Below are positions 31,592 to 41,069 of a stretch of 64,000 nucleotides of DNA, in pieces. Position 1 is the first letter of the stretch, and each line of letters begins with the position of its first letter. Origin of the DNA: Christensenella intestinihominis (lineage in GTDB: Bacteria > Bacillota > Clostridia > Christensenellales > Christensenellaceae); contig NZ_MAIQ01000010.1 in assembly GCF_001678845.1 (NCBI RefSeq), positions 41,373-105,372 on the forward strand, written 5' to 3'. The notes under the pieces were generated by a model, which searched no databases, had not been told where the DNA came from, and saw nothing but the letters and a program-made list of their open reading frames with translations. A program made the translations under genes and the position numbers.

Positions 31592-33091
31592 TTATTCCGC
31601 GGACATTTTGAAGGTGTCCTTGAGGTCGTAATAAAGCTTATCGTAAATTTTCTTGACCTTTTGATATTTTTCGTGGTTGCCGGGAACCGGCTCCACGATC
31701 TCCTTCACCGAATGCACCTTTTCCGCGTCTTCAAGGTTTTTATAGATTCCCTCGCCCACGCCTGCCACGAGCGCGCCGCCGTATGCGCCGCCCTCGGCAG
31801 CGCCCGCGAGTATCTTGACCGGAAGATTGAAGATATCCGCCACGATCTGTTTCCACAGCGTGGAATTCGCGCCGCCGCCCGACAGGATTACTTCATTGAT
31901 CTTAAGCTCGGGGTTGGTGTTCATAATCAACTCGTACATCTGGTACAGCCCGAATGTTACGCCTTCCATGACCGCGCGCGCCATATCTCCCTTGTTTGAG
32001 AGCAGGGACAGCCCATAGAACACGCCGCGCGCATCCGCGTCCGGATAGGGGCAGCGCTCGCCTGAAAGGTAGGGCAGGAATACGATTCCGTTTGAACCGA
32101 TGCTGGAAGCCTCCGCCCCTTCGTTGATTTCCTTGAAGGGCGCGGCGCTCTCCGCATAAAAGGTGTTTTTATACCATTCCATGGAACCCGCGCAGGAAAG
32201 CTGGCAGCCGAATGCCATATATTTCCCGGCCGCGTTGTTGCAGAAGAACTGGAGCTTTCCGCCTTCGTTTTTACCAAAGCTGTTCATCGCCGTGGCGACA
32301 ACGCCGGAGGTCCCCATCACCACGCCGAGCGTGCCTTCGCGGATGATGCCCATGCCCGTATTCTGTATGACCGCGTCGCCGCCGCCGCCATACACCGGGA
32401 GGCCTTCCGGGATTCCCGTTTCCGCCGCCGCCTGCGCCGTCACATGGCCCGTTACCTCGTCCGATTCGTATACCTTCGGGAAAATCGAACGGTCAAGCCC
32501 CAGCCTGTCAATCAGGCCGTCGGCCCATTTGCGTTCCTTTACGTCGAAAAGCCCCGTGCCCGACGCCTCGGACGCATCCGTCGAAATTTCGCCCGTCAGG
32601 CAATAGCGGATATAGTCTTTGGGCATTACAAACTTTGCGATGCGCGCGAAATTTTCCGGCTCGTGTTTTTTGACCCATAAAATTTTGCCGCCCGTGAAGC
32701 CCGTGAGCATCGTGTTGTTCGTATAGCCGACAAGCCCGTCGAGGCCCCCCGCCGCCGCGATGATCTCTTCGCACTCCTCGCCTGTGCGCTGGTCGTTCCA
32801 CAGGATTGCGTTGCGGATCACATTGTTATCCTTGTCAAGCGCAACGAGGCCGTGCATCTGCCCCGAAAAACCGACCGCCGCAAGGCTTTTTTTGTCCACC
32901 CCGGCAAGAAGCTCTTCCAAGGCCTCTTTGGTGCCCTTCCACCAGTCCGCCGGGTCCTGCTCCGACCACGCGGGCTTCGGGGTATACAGCGGATAGGATT
33001 TCGTCACCGAACGGATAACCTTCCCTTCCTCGTCTATAATCAGGCATTTTACGCCGCTCGTTCCTACATCGATTCCCATTAAATATTTCAT
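31592..33091 (-). CDS. xylB: xylulokinase
   Basis: The start MKYLMGIDVGTSGVKCLII at 33091 follows AAAGGAGGG, giving 499 residues, the usual XylB length. FGGY hallmarks: GFSGQMHGLVALD and ILWNDQRTGEECE (xylulokinase-type substrate region), VMGTSGVVATAM, and NEVILSGGGANSTLWKQIV near the C-terminus. It phosphorylates D-xylulose to xylulose 5-phosphate, though FGGY specificity can shift. It is the last gene of a three-gene unit with a NagD-type phosphatase and a glycerol-1-phosphate dehydrogenase. No xylose isomerase is in the window. Confidence 0.9.
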   Translation of the reverse strand: MKYLMGIDVGTSGVKCLIIDEEGKVIRSVTKSYPLYTPKPAWSEQDPADWWKGTKEALEELLAGVDKKSLAAVGFSGQMHGLVALDKDNNVIRNAILWNDQRTGEECEEIIAAAGGLDGLVGYTNNTMLTGFTGGKILWVKKHEPENFARIAKFVMPKDYIRYCLTGEISTDASEASGTGLFDVKERKWADGLIDRLGLDRSIFPKVYESDEVTGHVTAQAAAETGIPEGLPVYGGGGDAVIQNTGMGIIREGTLGVVMGTSGVVATAMNSFGKNEGGKLQFFCNNAAGKYMAFGCQLSCAGSMEWYKNTFYAESAAPFKEINEGAEASSIGSNGIVFLPYLSGERCPYPDADARGVFYGLSLLSNKGDMARAVMEGVTFGLYQMYELIMNTNPELKINEVILSGGGANSTLWKQIVADIFNLPVKILAGAAEGGAYGGALVAGVGEGIYKNLEDAEKVHSVKEIVEPVPGNHEKYQKVKKIYDKLYYDLKDTFKMSAE

Positions 33092-33107
33092 TCTGGTTTC
33101 CCTCCTT

Positions 33108-33941
33108 TTATTTGATTGCCATATAGATATCGTACACGCTGTCCAGGATATAATCCGGGGCAACGTCTCCGTCTTCAATGTCCTGATAGGTGATTTCACC
33201 CGAAAGCACCGCGACGCCCACAATGCCGCCGTTTACGGCGGTCTTCACATCCGTATACAAGCGGTCGCCCACCATCGCCGTCTTTTCCCGCGGCGAACCC
33301 GTTTTGGCAAGGATATAATCCACCGTCTCTTTGAACGGCTTGCCTACAAATTTCGGCTCGATGCCCGTCGCATGCGTAATCATGCACGCCATTGAACCGC
33401 AGTCCGGGCAGAATTTCCCATCCTCGAGGGGACACACGCGGTCGATATTGGTCGCAAGGAAGGGAACGCCCGCGGTAACCAGCCGCGAAATCGCATCCGC
33501 TTTCTCAAAATTAAAGGTTTTATCAAACCCCAGCACGGCAAAATCCGCGGTTTCCGTATCGGAAGGCAGCAGGGTGAAACCCGCTTGCCGGAACTGCGTC
33601 TCCAGCTCGGGCGTCCCGGCAAGGTAAATCCGCTGTCCGCCGTGGGTTTTCAGGTAATGGATCATCACGTCGCCGGACGTCATAATATTTTCGCGCGTCA
33701 TGCCCGTAAAGCCGAGCCGTTCCAGCTTTTTGACATAATCCTCCGGCGCCTTTGAGGAATTATTGGTGAAAAAGTAAAAAGGCACGCCATTTTTCTGCAT
33801 ATATTCGATATATTCCTTCGCGCCGGGAATCAGGTTTTCTCCCAAGTTGATCGTTCCGTCCATATCAAGCACAAAACATTCGATATCGCGAAGCTCCGCC
33901 GCCTTCGGGTTCACCCGTCCCCGTTTCTCACGTCCTGCCAT
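33108..33941 (-). CDS. NagD/AraL-type HAD-superfamily sugar phosphatase
   Basis: The start MAGREKRGRVNPKAAEL at 33941 follows GGAGGG and overlaps the araM end by 14 bases. The 277-residue protein shows HAD motif I (FVLDMDGTINLG), motif II (FFTNNSSKAPEDY), a C2A cap region and motif IV (MVGDRLYTDVKTAVNGG). It resembles B. subtilis AraL and NagD, dephosphorylating small sugar phosphates. Together with araM it repeats the araL-araM adjacency of the Bacillus arabinose operon. An unusual cluster CPDCGSMACM in the cap region has three cysteines and may be structural. Confidence 0.88.
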   Translation of the reverse strand: MAGREKRGRVNPKAAELRDIECFVLDMDGTINLGENLIPGAKEYIEYMQKNGVPFYFFTNNSSKAPEDYVKKLERLGFTGMTRENIMTSGDVMIHYLKTHGGQRIYLAGTPELETQFRQAGFTLLPSDTETADFAVLGFDKTFNFEKADAISRLVTAGVPFLATNIDRVCPLEDGKFCPDCGSMACMITHATGIEPKFVGKPFKETVDYILAKTGSPREKTAMVGDRLYTDVKTAVNGGIVGVAVLSGEITYQDIEDGDVAPDYILDSVYDIYMAIK

Positions 33942-34992
33942 TCGTCCCTCCGTAAACCACATCGTAAATTTCTTTCAGGTAAGCGTCGTCATAAGGAATT
34001 TCATCGAGGATCGTATACCTGTTTTTGCGTGTCGTCCGTGCCGCGCGCATCACCTGGACATAATCCCCGTAGGCGAGCCCAAGCTCCACAAACGTCGTCG
34101 GCAGCCCGGCCTGTTTGAGGTAATCGCGGATAAATTCGTAATTCCCTCCGTAGAGGTATTCCACGAGGATACTGGCCACCGCTGTCTGGATTCCGTGCAG
34201 GGTGCCCTTGCCCGTCTGGTCGATGGCATGGCTGATGAGATGCTCCGCGCCGCTCGACGGACGGGTATTGCCCGTAATGTTCATGGCAAGCCCGGAAAGA
34301 ACCACGGATTCCGCAAGCTGCGTGAGGAACGCCGTATCGCGGATATCCGGATGCGTATACTGCAGGATCGCGCGCACCGCCGTGCCGGAAATGATATAGG
34401 CAAAATCATCCATCCTGGCTTTCCCCGCATGGACCGCCTTTTCCCAGTCCCGCAGGGCCGTAATATTGGAAACAAGATCGCCGAGGCCCGCAAGGATCAG
34501 CTTTTCGGGCGCCGTTTTGATGATGTCGAGGTCCATAATGATACAGGACGGTATTTTACAATCAAGGCTGCGCACCGAATTGTGGTCGCATTTCAAAACA
34601 GCGATCGGCGACGCCACGCCGTCGTGGGAAATGGACGTCGGAATGCTGATAAACGGACGTTTCGACATGGAGGACGCATATTTCCCCACGTCGAGCACCT
34701 TGCCGCCGCCCATCGCAATCACCGCGTCGAAATCGCGGTTCACGATGTAATAGGATTTCAGGAATGCCTCCCTCAGCGAGCCAGCATGCACAAATTCCCG
34801 TTTGACCGCTTTGCAGCGGCCCTCTAAAAACGCGTAAACATCCTGCCCGTAAAGCTCGTCGACAACCCGGTCGACAATGAGCATCACGCGGTCCGTAGGT
34901 TTTAAAAATCCTTCCAGCTGCGGATACAGAATCCCGCTGCCTATTTTCACGCTTTCCGGTACTGCGAACGTATTGATGGCATTCCACCTCAC
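33928..34992 (-). CDS. araM: sn-glycerol-1-phosphate dehydrogenase
   Basis: The 354-residue protein belongs to the iron/metal-dependent dehydrogenase fold (EgsA/AraM family). It has AMGGGKVLDVGKYASSM (nucleotide binding), ISIPTSISHDGVASPIAV and the metal-site region SGAEHLISHAID followed by GTLHGIQTAVAS. AraM-type enzymes reduce dihydroxyacetone phosphate to sn-glycerol-1-phosphate, needed in Bacillus for heptaprenylglyceryl phosphate. It is the first gene of the araM-HAD-xylB unit, behind a strong terminator for pfkA. Its physiological role here could be in glycerol phosphate disposal with the adjacent phosphatase. Confidence 0.88.
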   Translation of the reverse strand: MRWNAINTFAVPESVKIGSGILYPQLEGFLKPTDRVMLIVDRVVDELYGQDVYAFLEGRCKAVKREFVHAGSLREAFLKSYYIVNRDFDAVIAMGGGKVLDVGKYASSMSKRPFISIPTSISHDGVASPIAVLKCDHNSVRSLDCKIPSCIIMDLDIIKTAPEKLILAGLGDLVSNITALRDWEKAVHAGKARMDDFAYIISGTAVRAILQYTHPDIRDTAFLTQLAESVVLSGLAMNITGNTRPSSGAEHLISHAIDQTGKGTLHGIQTAVASILVEYLYGGNYEFIRDYLKQAGLPTTFVELGLAYGDYVQVMRAARTTRKNRYTILDEIPYDDAYLKEIYDVVYGGTNGRT

Positions 34993-35006
34993 AAAAAAAC
35001 TTATAT

Positions 35007-35041
35007 AGTCAAAAAAGGCTTTTTCAAAGCCTTTTTTGACT
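35007..35041 (-). terminator. terminator of pfkA with perfect 16-bp stem
   Basis: AGTCAAAAAAGGCTTT (35007-35022) pairs perfectly with 35026-35041 around a 3-base loop. On the minus strand a seven-T run follows a few bases later. Confidence 0.75.
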
Positions 35042-35057
35042 ATTCCCTGAAACTTTT

Positions 35058-36029
35058 TTACTGCATATTCTCCGACATAATCTTGAACTCATCATAGAGG
35101 TCTTTGCGGAAAATCAATTCCTTGGAAAGCGCCTCGTCGATATCTTCGTCAATAATCTTGTTATCCCGGATGCCTACGACGCGGTTGCCGATTCCCTTTT
35201 CGAGCAATTGCACCGCGCGCACGCCCATGCTGGTCGCGCGGAGCCGGTCTGCCGCGGACGGCGCGCCGCCCCTCTGGATGTATCCGAGCACAATGGCCTT
35301 GGCGTCCAGCTTCGCCTTGGCGCGCATATAATTCGCAACCGCTTCGCCCTTGCCCGCGCCCTCGGCGATCAGGACGATACTCGTCATGTTGCCCTTGATG
35401 CGGTTGCCGATGATTTTATCGCAAATATAATCGATATCGAATTCCACTTCCGGGATAATAATATGCTCCGCGCCGCCCGCGATGCCCGCATAGAGCGCGA
35501 TATCCCCGCACTTATTGCCCATGACCTCGATTACGCCCACGCGCTCGTGGGAATTCATGGTGTCGCGAATCCGCGACATTTCCCCCACAACGCCGTTTAC
35601 CGCCGTATCAAAGCCGATGGTAAAATCCGTATACGCAAGGTCGTTATCGATCGTTCCGGGAATGCCGATCGTCGGAACGCCGAGGTGCGAAAGAACCTTC
35701 GCTCCCTGGAACGAACCGTCCCCGCCGATCACGACCACGCCCGAAATATCGAACGCCTTGATGACCTGGAGCGCCTTTTGCTGGCCCTCCTGCGTTTTAA
35801 ATTCCTCGCAGCGCGCCGTTTTCAGGATCGTACCGCCCTTTTCGACGATTCCGGCCACATCCTCCGTTTTGATGCGGTCTACGCGGCCGTCGATAAGGCC
35901 CGCATAGCCCTTTGTGATTCCCATGACCGAGAAGCCCGCCGCATCGGCAGCCATTACCACGGAGCGTATCCCCGCGTTCATACCCGGCGTATCCCCGCCG
36001 CTTGTCAGTATTCCAATTCTTTTCTTCAT
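35058..36029 (-). CDS. pfkA: ATP-dependent 6-phosphofructokinase
   Basis: The 323-residue enzyme has standard bacterial PfkA length and motifs: GILTSGGDTPGMNAGIRS, GGDGSFQGA (ATP site), GIPGTIDNDLAYTDFTIGFD with the catalytic Asp, and LGYIQRGGAPSAADR (fructose phosphate site). It commits fructose 6-phosphate to glycolysis. GGDGS (rather than GGDES) with PGTIDNDL fits the ATP-dependent allosteric type. It is monocistronic between its promoter and a strong terminator. Many Clostridia keep pyk immediately downstream, but here araM follows instead. Confidence 0.96.
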   Translation of the reverse strand: MKKRIGILTSGGDTPGMNAGIRSVVMAADAAGFSVMGITKGYAGLIDGRVDRIKTEDVAGIVEKGGTILKTARCEEFKTQEGQQKALQVIKAFDISGVVVIGGDGSFQGAKVLSHLGVPTIGIPGTIDNDLAYTDFTIGFDTAVNGVVGEMSRIRDTMNSHERVGVIEVMGNKCGDIALYAGIAGGAEHIIIPEVEFDIDYICDKIIGNRIKGNMTSIVLIAEGAGKGEAVANYMRAKAKLDAKAIVLGYIQRGGAPSAADRLRATSMGVRAVQLLEKGIGNRVVGIRDNKIIDEDIDEALSKELIFRKDLYDEFKIMSENMQ

Positions 36030-36183
36030 AGCACAATCACCATTTATTTAAACTTTCTTTTAAAATTTCTCATCCTTTGTGTGCGCGAGCACACGCCTTT
36101 TCCATCCCTTACAGCTTATCCTCCGCGGCCTTGAAAAAAACCGGGATTTATGCTCTTTTCCAAAACATCCGCAATCAATACGT

Positions 36184-36212
36184 ATTCTAACAAAAAAATC
36201 AGAAAAAAACAA
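36184..36212 (-). promoter_or_regulatory. candidate sigma-A promoter of pfkA
   Basis: On the minus strand TTGTTT (36212-36207) and TAGAAT (36189-36184) are 17 bases apart, giving a leader of about 150 bases. The rest of 36030-36284 is AT-rich and holds no gene. Confidence 0.4.
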
Positions 36213-36284
36213 TATAAAACGACCGAAAATGTAAAATGTACCACCGCTTTTTTCCCGCCTGCGCTTTTCCCCCCGGCGGTATGC

Positions 36285-36321
36285 AAAAAACGCCCCTCCG
36301 CCGGGCGGCGGGGAGCGTTTT
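36285..36321 (-). terminator. terminator of dnaE
   Basis: Read on the minus strand, AACGCTCCCCGCC pairs with GGCGGAGGGGCGTT (one bulged A) and is followed by TTTTT. Confidence 0.7.
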
Positions 36322-36332
36322 ACACGTTCCTG

Positions 36333-39300
36333 TTATTTCACAACCACGTTTTCCTTGCCGAGATACTGCTCCAGCTCTTCGATCAGCTCCGCCCGGTAGG
36401 CCACGCTGCGCGTGCCGCACAGCTTATATTTCTGCCCTGTTTTTTCCACATAGACCACCGCGCTGCTGCCGCCCGGGTAGCGCCCCATGATGCGCATCAG
36501 GCCGTCAACGTCGCAGCTTTTGTCCTGCGCGATCTTCACATACAACTGCTTGCCCGCGAAAAACGCATCGTCCGGCACATAGCGCGTAATTTTGCCTGCG
36601 AGGAATTCGATGCCGTTCTGCCCCACCGTGACCCTGCCGCTGACGTTCACGATGGCGTCCGTTTTGAGGAAGGCCTCCGCGTCCGCATAGACGTTCGGGA
36701 AGGCGATCATGTTCATCTGCGCGTACAAATCCTCGAGCACAAAATTCGCCATCATTTTCTTTTGCCGCGTGGGCCGCACGCGCACCGAGGTCACGATGCC
36801 GAGGAGCTCCACCTCCCGGCCGTCGTACTCATACATCGTTATTTCGTCGCCCGCGGTCTGCATGATATCCGCAATGGATACGGGCCGCTTGACCAGCACA
36901 TCCGCAAGCTCGTCCAGCGGGTGCCCGCTGATGTAAAGGCCGGTCATCTCCTTTTCATAGGAGAGCTTTTCCGCCTCGCCGTATTCGGGGATTTCCGGAA
37001 GCTGTACCGTAAGCGGGGCAAAATCCCCTTCCATGCTGTCAAAGAGCGACATTTGCCCGGTGGCCTGCCGTTTTTTGAGCTGCGTCGCATCGCCGAGCAC
37101 CTGCTCGTACACCGCCATCAGCTGCGCGCGCTTTACCCCGAAGCAATCGAAGCAGCCGGAAAGAATCATGCTTTCAAGGCGCTTCTTGTTGAGGACGTCC
37201 GTATTTTTTTCCACAAAGTCCGTAAAATCCTGATACCCGCCGCCGCGCCGCGTAATGACCTCGTCGATCGCCTCGCCGACATAGGAGATTGCGGAAAGCC
37301 CGAAACGGATGCAGCCTTCCTCCGTGGTGAAGTGCATGCCCGACTTGTTGACATCCGGCGGCAATATCCTGATTCCTTCGTTTTTGATGGTCTGGATATA
37401 TTCGCCCAGCTTCTGCTTATTGGTGATAAAGCTGTTGAGGAGCGCGGTCATAAATTCCACCGGGTAATAGCATTTGAGGTAAGCCGTTTCAAAGGCGACC
37501 ACCGCGTACGCGCATGCATGGGATTTATTGAACGCATAATTTGCAAACGCCATCATCTGGTCAAAAAGCTCGTTCGCGGTCTTCTCGTCCATACCGCGGC
37601 GCACCGCGCCATCCACTGTGACAGTGCCGTTTTCTTCTTCGCCGTGTATGAATACTTCCCGTTCCTTTTCCAGCACGCTCTGCTGCTTTTTGCTCATGGC
37701 GCGGCGGACAAGGTCGCTCCTGGCCATGGAATAGCCCGCCACATCGCGCACAATGCGCATGATCTGTTCCTGGTAGACCATGCAGCCGTAGGTGTCCTTC
37801 AAAATCGGTTCGAGCATGGGGTGGAGGTAATGCACGCTTTTGGGATTGTGCTTGCTGCGCACATAATCCGGGATGCTCTCCATCGGGCCCGGACGGAAAA
37901 GCGCGTTTGCCGCCATGATATCGTCGAGGCATTCCGGTTTCAGTTCCTGGAGCAGCCGCCGCATCCCGCCGCTTTCAAACTGGAAGATGCCCAGCGTATC
38001 GCCGGACGACATCAGCTCATAGACCTTTTTGTCGCTTAAATCGAGCTGATCGATATCAAGCTTTACGCCGTGGTTTTCTTCGATCATGCGGACCGCGTCG
38101 CGGATTACCGTAAGCGTGCGCAGGCCGAGGAAGTCCATCTTGAGAAGCCCCATGCTTTCGAGCTTCTTCATGGTGTACTGCGTCATCACGCTTTCATCCT
38201 TGGGGTTCTTCTGCAGGGGCACGTAATCCGTGATGGGCGCGTCCGCGATCACCACGCCCGCCGCATGCGTGGACGCGTGCCGCGCCATGCCTTCCAGCTT
38301 GCGGGCCACGTCGATCACCCGCTTCGCATCCGGGTTGTTCTCATATTCCGCTTTCAGCTTCGGGTTGCGGTCAAGCGCTTTGTCAATGGTCATTTTGAGT
38401 TCAAAAGGCACCATTTTGGCAAGCTTGTCCGCGTCGGCAATGCTCACGTTCATCACGCGCGCCACATCGCGGATCACAAGGCGCGCGCCCATCGTGCCAA
38501 AGGTAATGATCTGCGCCACATGGTCGCTTCCGTATTTCTGCGTGACATAGTCGATGACCTCCTGCCGCCGTTCATAACAGAAGTCGATGTCGATATCCGG
38601 CATGCTGATGCGCTCCGGGTTCAGAAAGCGCTCAAACAGCAGGTTATACTTGATCGGGTCTATATTCGTGATTCCAAGGCTGTAGGCCACGATGCTTCCC
38701 GCCGCGCTCCCGCGCCCGGGGCCGACCATAATGCCGTTTTCCTTTGAAAAATTTACAAAATCCCACACAATGAGGAAATAATCCGTAAAGCCCATGCTGT
38801 CGATAGTGGAAAGCTCGTAATCAAAGCGTTCGCGGATTTCATCCGAAAGGTCCGGATAGCGTTCACGGAGCCCCGTTTCCGCAAGGTGCCTCAAATATTC
38901 GCGGTTGGTATAGCCCTCCGGCACCTTGAATTCAGGCAGGTGGTTGCTGCCGAATTCAAATTCAAGGTTGCACTTGTCGGCAACCTCCCGCGTATTGGCG
39001 AGGGCCTCCGGGATATACGGGAAAAGCTTGCTCATTTCCTTGGGGGATTTTAAATAAAATTCCTCCGTCTCGAACGCCATTTTGCTGGGCTGGTCTATGG
39101 TGGTGACGGTCTGGATGCACATCAACACCTTTTGCGCGTAGGAATCCTCACGGTTCACATAATGCACGTCGTTGGTCGCGACGACCTTGATGGAAAGCTC
39201 GTCCGCGAGCTTTAAAATCAGCGGATTGATACGCTGCTGGTCCGGAATGCCGTGGTCCTGCAATTCGAGGTAAAAGTCCCCGCCGAACATATCTTTAAGG

Positions 39301-39779
39301 CGCTGCGCCATACGCTTCGCGCCCTTATAATCGTTTTGCACAAGCAGGCGCTGTACGTCGCCCGCAAGGCATGCGGACAGGCACACGAGGCCTTCGTTAT
39401 GCTCCGCAAGCAGCTCGTAATCGATGCGCGGCTTATAATAAAAGCCCTCGAGCGAACCCGCCGAAACCAGCTTCATCAGGTTTTTATAGCCCGTCATATC
39501 CTTGCACAGCAGCACAAGGTGCGCGTATTCCCGCGAAAGCGAGGTCTTTTCAAACCGGCTGCCCGGCGCCACATAAACCTCGCACCCGATAATCGGCTTG
39601 ACGCCTTCTTTCTTCGCCGCCTCGTAAAAATCGAGCGCGCCGTACATCACGCCATGGTCGGTGATGGCAAGCGCGTCCATGCCCTGTTTTTTTGCACTGG
39701 CGACGAGGTCGCCGATGCGCCCCGCGCCGTCGAGCAGGCTGTATTCCGTATGAACATGTAAATGTGTAAAATCGACCAC
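36333..39779 (-). CDS. dnaE: DNA polymerase III alpha subunit
   Basis: The 1148-residue replicative polymerase starts with a PHP domain (FTHLHVHTEYSLLDGAGRI, HGVMYGALDFYEAA). The polymerase core has catalytic aspartates in MPDIDIDFCYERR and GPGRGSAAGSIVAYSLGI upstream. It continues through the fingers (MLEPILKDTYGCMVYQEQI), a helix-hairpin-helix region (FTDFVEKNTDVLNKK) and an OB fold near residues 980-1060 (VELLGIVTSVRVRP). This is the DnaE1/DnaE3 type without the PolC exonuclease insertion. Clostridia usually also have PolC, which is not in this window. Apparently a single-gene transcript. Confidence 0.97.
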   Translation of the reverse strand: MVDFTHLHVHTEYSLLDGAGRIGDLVASAKKQGMDALAITDHGVMYGALDFYEAAKKEGVKPIIGCEVYVAPGSRFEKTSLSREYAHLVLLCKDMTGYKNLMKLVSAGSLEGFYYKPRIDYELLAEHNEGLVCLSACLAGDVQRLLVQNDYKGAKRMAQRLKDMFGGDFYLELQDHGIPDQQRINPLILKLADELSIKVVATNDVHYVNREDSYAQKVLMCIQTVTTIDQPSKMAFETEEFYLKSPKEMSKLFPYIPEALANTREVADKCNLEFEFGSNHLPEFKVPEGYTNREYLRHLAETGLRERYPDLSDEIRERFDYELSTIDSMGFTDYFLIVWDFVNFSKENGIMVGPGRGSAAGSIVAYSLGITNIDPIKYNLLFERFLNPERISMPDIDIDFCYERRQEVIDYVTQKYGSDHVAQIITFGTMGARLVIRDVARVMNVSIADADKLAKMVPFELKMTIDKALDRNPKLKAEYENNPDAKRVIDVARKLEGMARHASTHAAGVVIADAPITDYVPLQKNPKDESVMTQYTMKKLESMGLLKMDFLGLRTLTVIRDAVRMIEENHGVKLDIDQLDLSDKKVYELMSSGDTLGIFQFESGGMRRLLQELKPECLDDIMAANALFRPGPMESIPDYVRSKHNPKSVHYLHPMLEPILKDTYGCMVYQEQIMRIVRDVAGYSMARSDLVRRAMSKKQQSVLEKEREVFIHGEEENGTVTVDGAVRRGMDEKTANELFDQMMAFANYAFNKSHACAYAVVAFETAYLKCYYPVEFMTALLNSFITNKQKLGEYIQTIKNEGIRILPPDVNKSGMHFTTEEGCIRFGLSAISYVGEAIDEVITRRGGGYQDFTDFVEKNTDVLNKKRLESMILSGCFDCFGVKRAQLMAVYEQVLGDATQLKKRQATGQMSLFDSMEGDFAPLTVQLPEIPEYGEAEKLSYEKEMTGLYISGHPLDELADVLVKRPVSIADIMQTAGDEITMYEYDGREVELLGIVTSVRVRPTRQKKMMANFVLEDLYAQMNMIAFPNVYADAEAFLKTDAIVNVSGRVTVGQNGIEFLAGKITRYVPDDAFFAGKQLYVKIAQDKSCDVDGLMRIMGRYPGGSSAVVYVEKTGQKYKLCGTRSVAYRAELIEELEQYLGKENVVVK

Positions 39780-40267
39780 CCCGCAGCGCTCCTTTCAGCC
39801 GTTTCCAGGAGGGGAAAACGCTTTCCCCTTTTTGGTTTGTTATCCCTGCTTAAGGTTATTTTGCTTCGCGCAAAAGGCCCCCGCAAACAATTTGTTCCCG
39901 GCAGGAAGCATTAAAAAGGACAATGCCTGTTTGAATTATCCTGCAGCTATTTCTTACATCCAGTATAACACGCGCCCTTTCCAAATTGTGTAAAAATTTC
40001 TTTAATGTTTTGCCGCATAAGATGCAATTTTCCAATCCCCGCGCCGAAGGAAGGAGCGCCCATAGGCGCAAGGAGGCAAAAATTGCAAAGGACGGGACAG
40101 GATATCCAGTCCATCGGGATTTTCACAATTTTGCTGGTGAGGAAGCCCGCCGCCTGGCGGCGTTTTGGGAATTCTGGACAGCCCGGCGGGTTTTTGCGCT
40201 TTCCAATCCCAAGCGGTTATTGTATAATAGAAATGTGATTTTACAGAAAAAGGAAGGCAGATTTTTT
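39780..40267. other. 488-base intergenic region, no gene recognised
   Basis: The region lies between divergent dnaE and the HAD gene. It holds a perfect hairpin AGGGGAAA-ACGC-TTTCCCCT at 39810-39829 followed by T-run on the plus strand, a GCGCC-CATA-GGCGC hairpin near 40058-40071, and an open but unconvincing N-terminal extension to the HAD frame. A TATACT at 39967-39962 on the minus strand may serve dnaE. Nothing matches a riboswitch I can name. Confidence 0.4.
40200..40228 (+). promoter_or_regulatory. candidate promoter of the HAD-hprK-crh operon
   Basis: TTTCCA (40200-40205) and a perfect TATAAT (40223-40228) are 17 bases apart, 40 bases before the HAD start codon. Confidence 0.5.
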
Positions 40268-41056
40268 ATGGCTTACAAGCTGATCGCACTTGATCTTGAC
40301 GACACATTGCTCGACTATGAAAAGCAAATTTCCAAGAGGAACCGGGAGGCGCTCGACGCGGCGCGTGAAAAAGGGGCGCACATTATCCTCGCGTCCGGCA
40401 GGGCTTACCCCGGGGTAACCGAATTCAACGAGACCCTGCAAAACAAGGATTACACGATTGTCTGCGGCGGCGGACAGGTCGCGGACCCGGACGGAAAGAT
40501 GATTTATTCCGCATACCTTTCCCCCATTACCACCAAGCAGGTGATGCGCTGGGCCGTGACGCACGGGGTATATTTCCAGGTTTATACGGACGAGGGCTAT
40601 TTTTTCCTCCACAGGACCGAATATTCCGATTACTACGAAAGGGTATGCAATTACGGCGGTATCGAGGCTCCGGACCTGATGGACACAGAAATGATCCTCG
40701 CCGCCAAAATCCTGCTGATCGATACGCCGGAAAAGCTGGAGGAATACCGCAGCGAGCTTTCCGCCATGTTCCCGGAGCTGGTGGTCAAAAAATCCCAGAG
40801 CGATTTCCTCGAGATCATGGACCCCGCCGCAACCAAGGGGAACGCCCTTGAGTACCTCGCCAAAAAGCTGGGGATAGAAAGGCAGCAGGTGATGGCCATC
40901 GGCGACAGTGAAATTGACGAGAGCATGATACAGTGGGCGGGCATGGGCATTGCCATGAAAAACGCGTGCAGCGCCTGTATGGAAGCCGCGGACGACGTGA
41001 CCGCCTCCTGTGATGAGGACGGCGTCGCGCTCGCGATAGAAAAATATATGATATGA
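40268..41056 (+). CDS. Cof-type HAD-IIB hydrolase
   Basis: The start MAYKLIALDLDDTLLDY at 40268 follows AAGGAAGG; an upstream in-frame extension to 39986 has no homology-like content. The 262-residue protein has motif I (LIALDLDDTLL), a threonine/serine motif II (IILASGRAYPG), the large C2B cap, lysine motif III (ATKGNALEYLAKKLG) and motif IV (MAIGDSEIDESMI). Substrates are sugar phosphates or flavin mononucleotide. It starts the operon, 13 bases before hprK. Confidence 0.9.
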   Translation: MAYKLIALDLDDTLLDYEKQISKRNREALDAAREKGAHIILASGRAYPGVTEFNETLQNKDYTIVCGGGQVADPDGKMIYSAYLSPITTKQVMRWAVTHGVYFQVYTDEGYFFLHRTEYSDYYERVCNYGGIEAPDLMDTEMILAAKILLIDTPEKLEEYRSELSAMFPELVVKKSQSDFLEIMDPAATKGNALEYLAKKLGIERQQVMAIGDSEIDESMIQWAGMGIAMKNACSACMEAADDVTASCDEDGVALAIEKYMI

Positions 41057-41069
41057 GGGTGGATATGGT

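Noticed and set aside
36150..38039. 629-codon plus-strand frame antisense to dnaE
   Set aside because: The minus-strand dnaE is unmistakable; the antisense frame is His/Arg/Phe-rich shadow composition without a ribosome site.
40040..40170. Possible riboswitch ahead of the HAD-hprK operon
   Set aside because: Several hairpins and purine-rich stretches were seen, but none matched a riboswitch consensus I could recall.
39986..40267. N-terminal extension of the HAD frame by 94 codons
   Set aside because: It contains the promoter TATAAT and has no domain-like content. The ATG at 40268 has a good ribosome site and begins the HAD motif at once.
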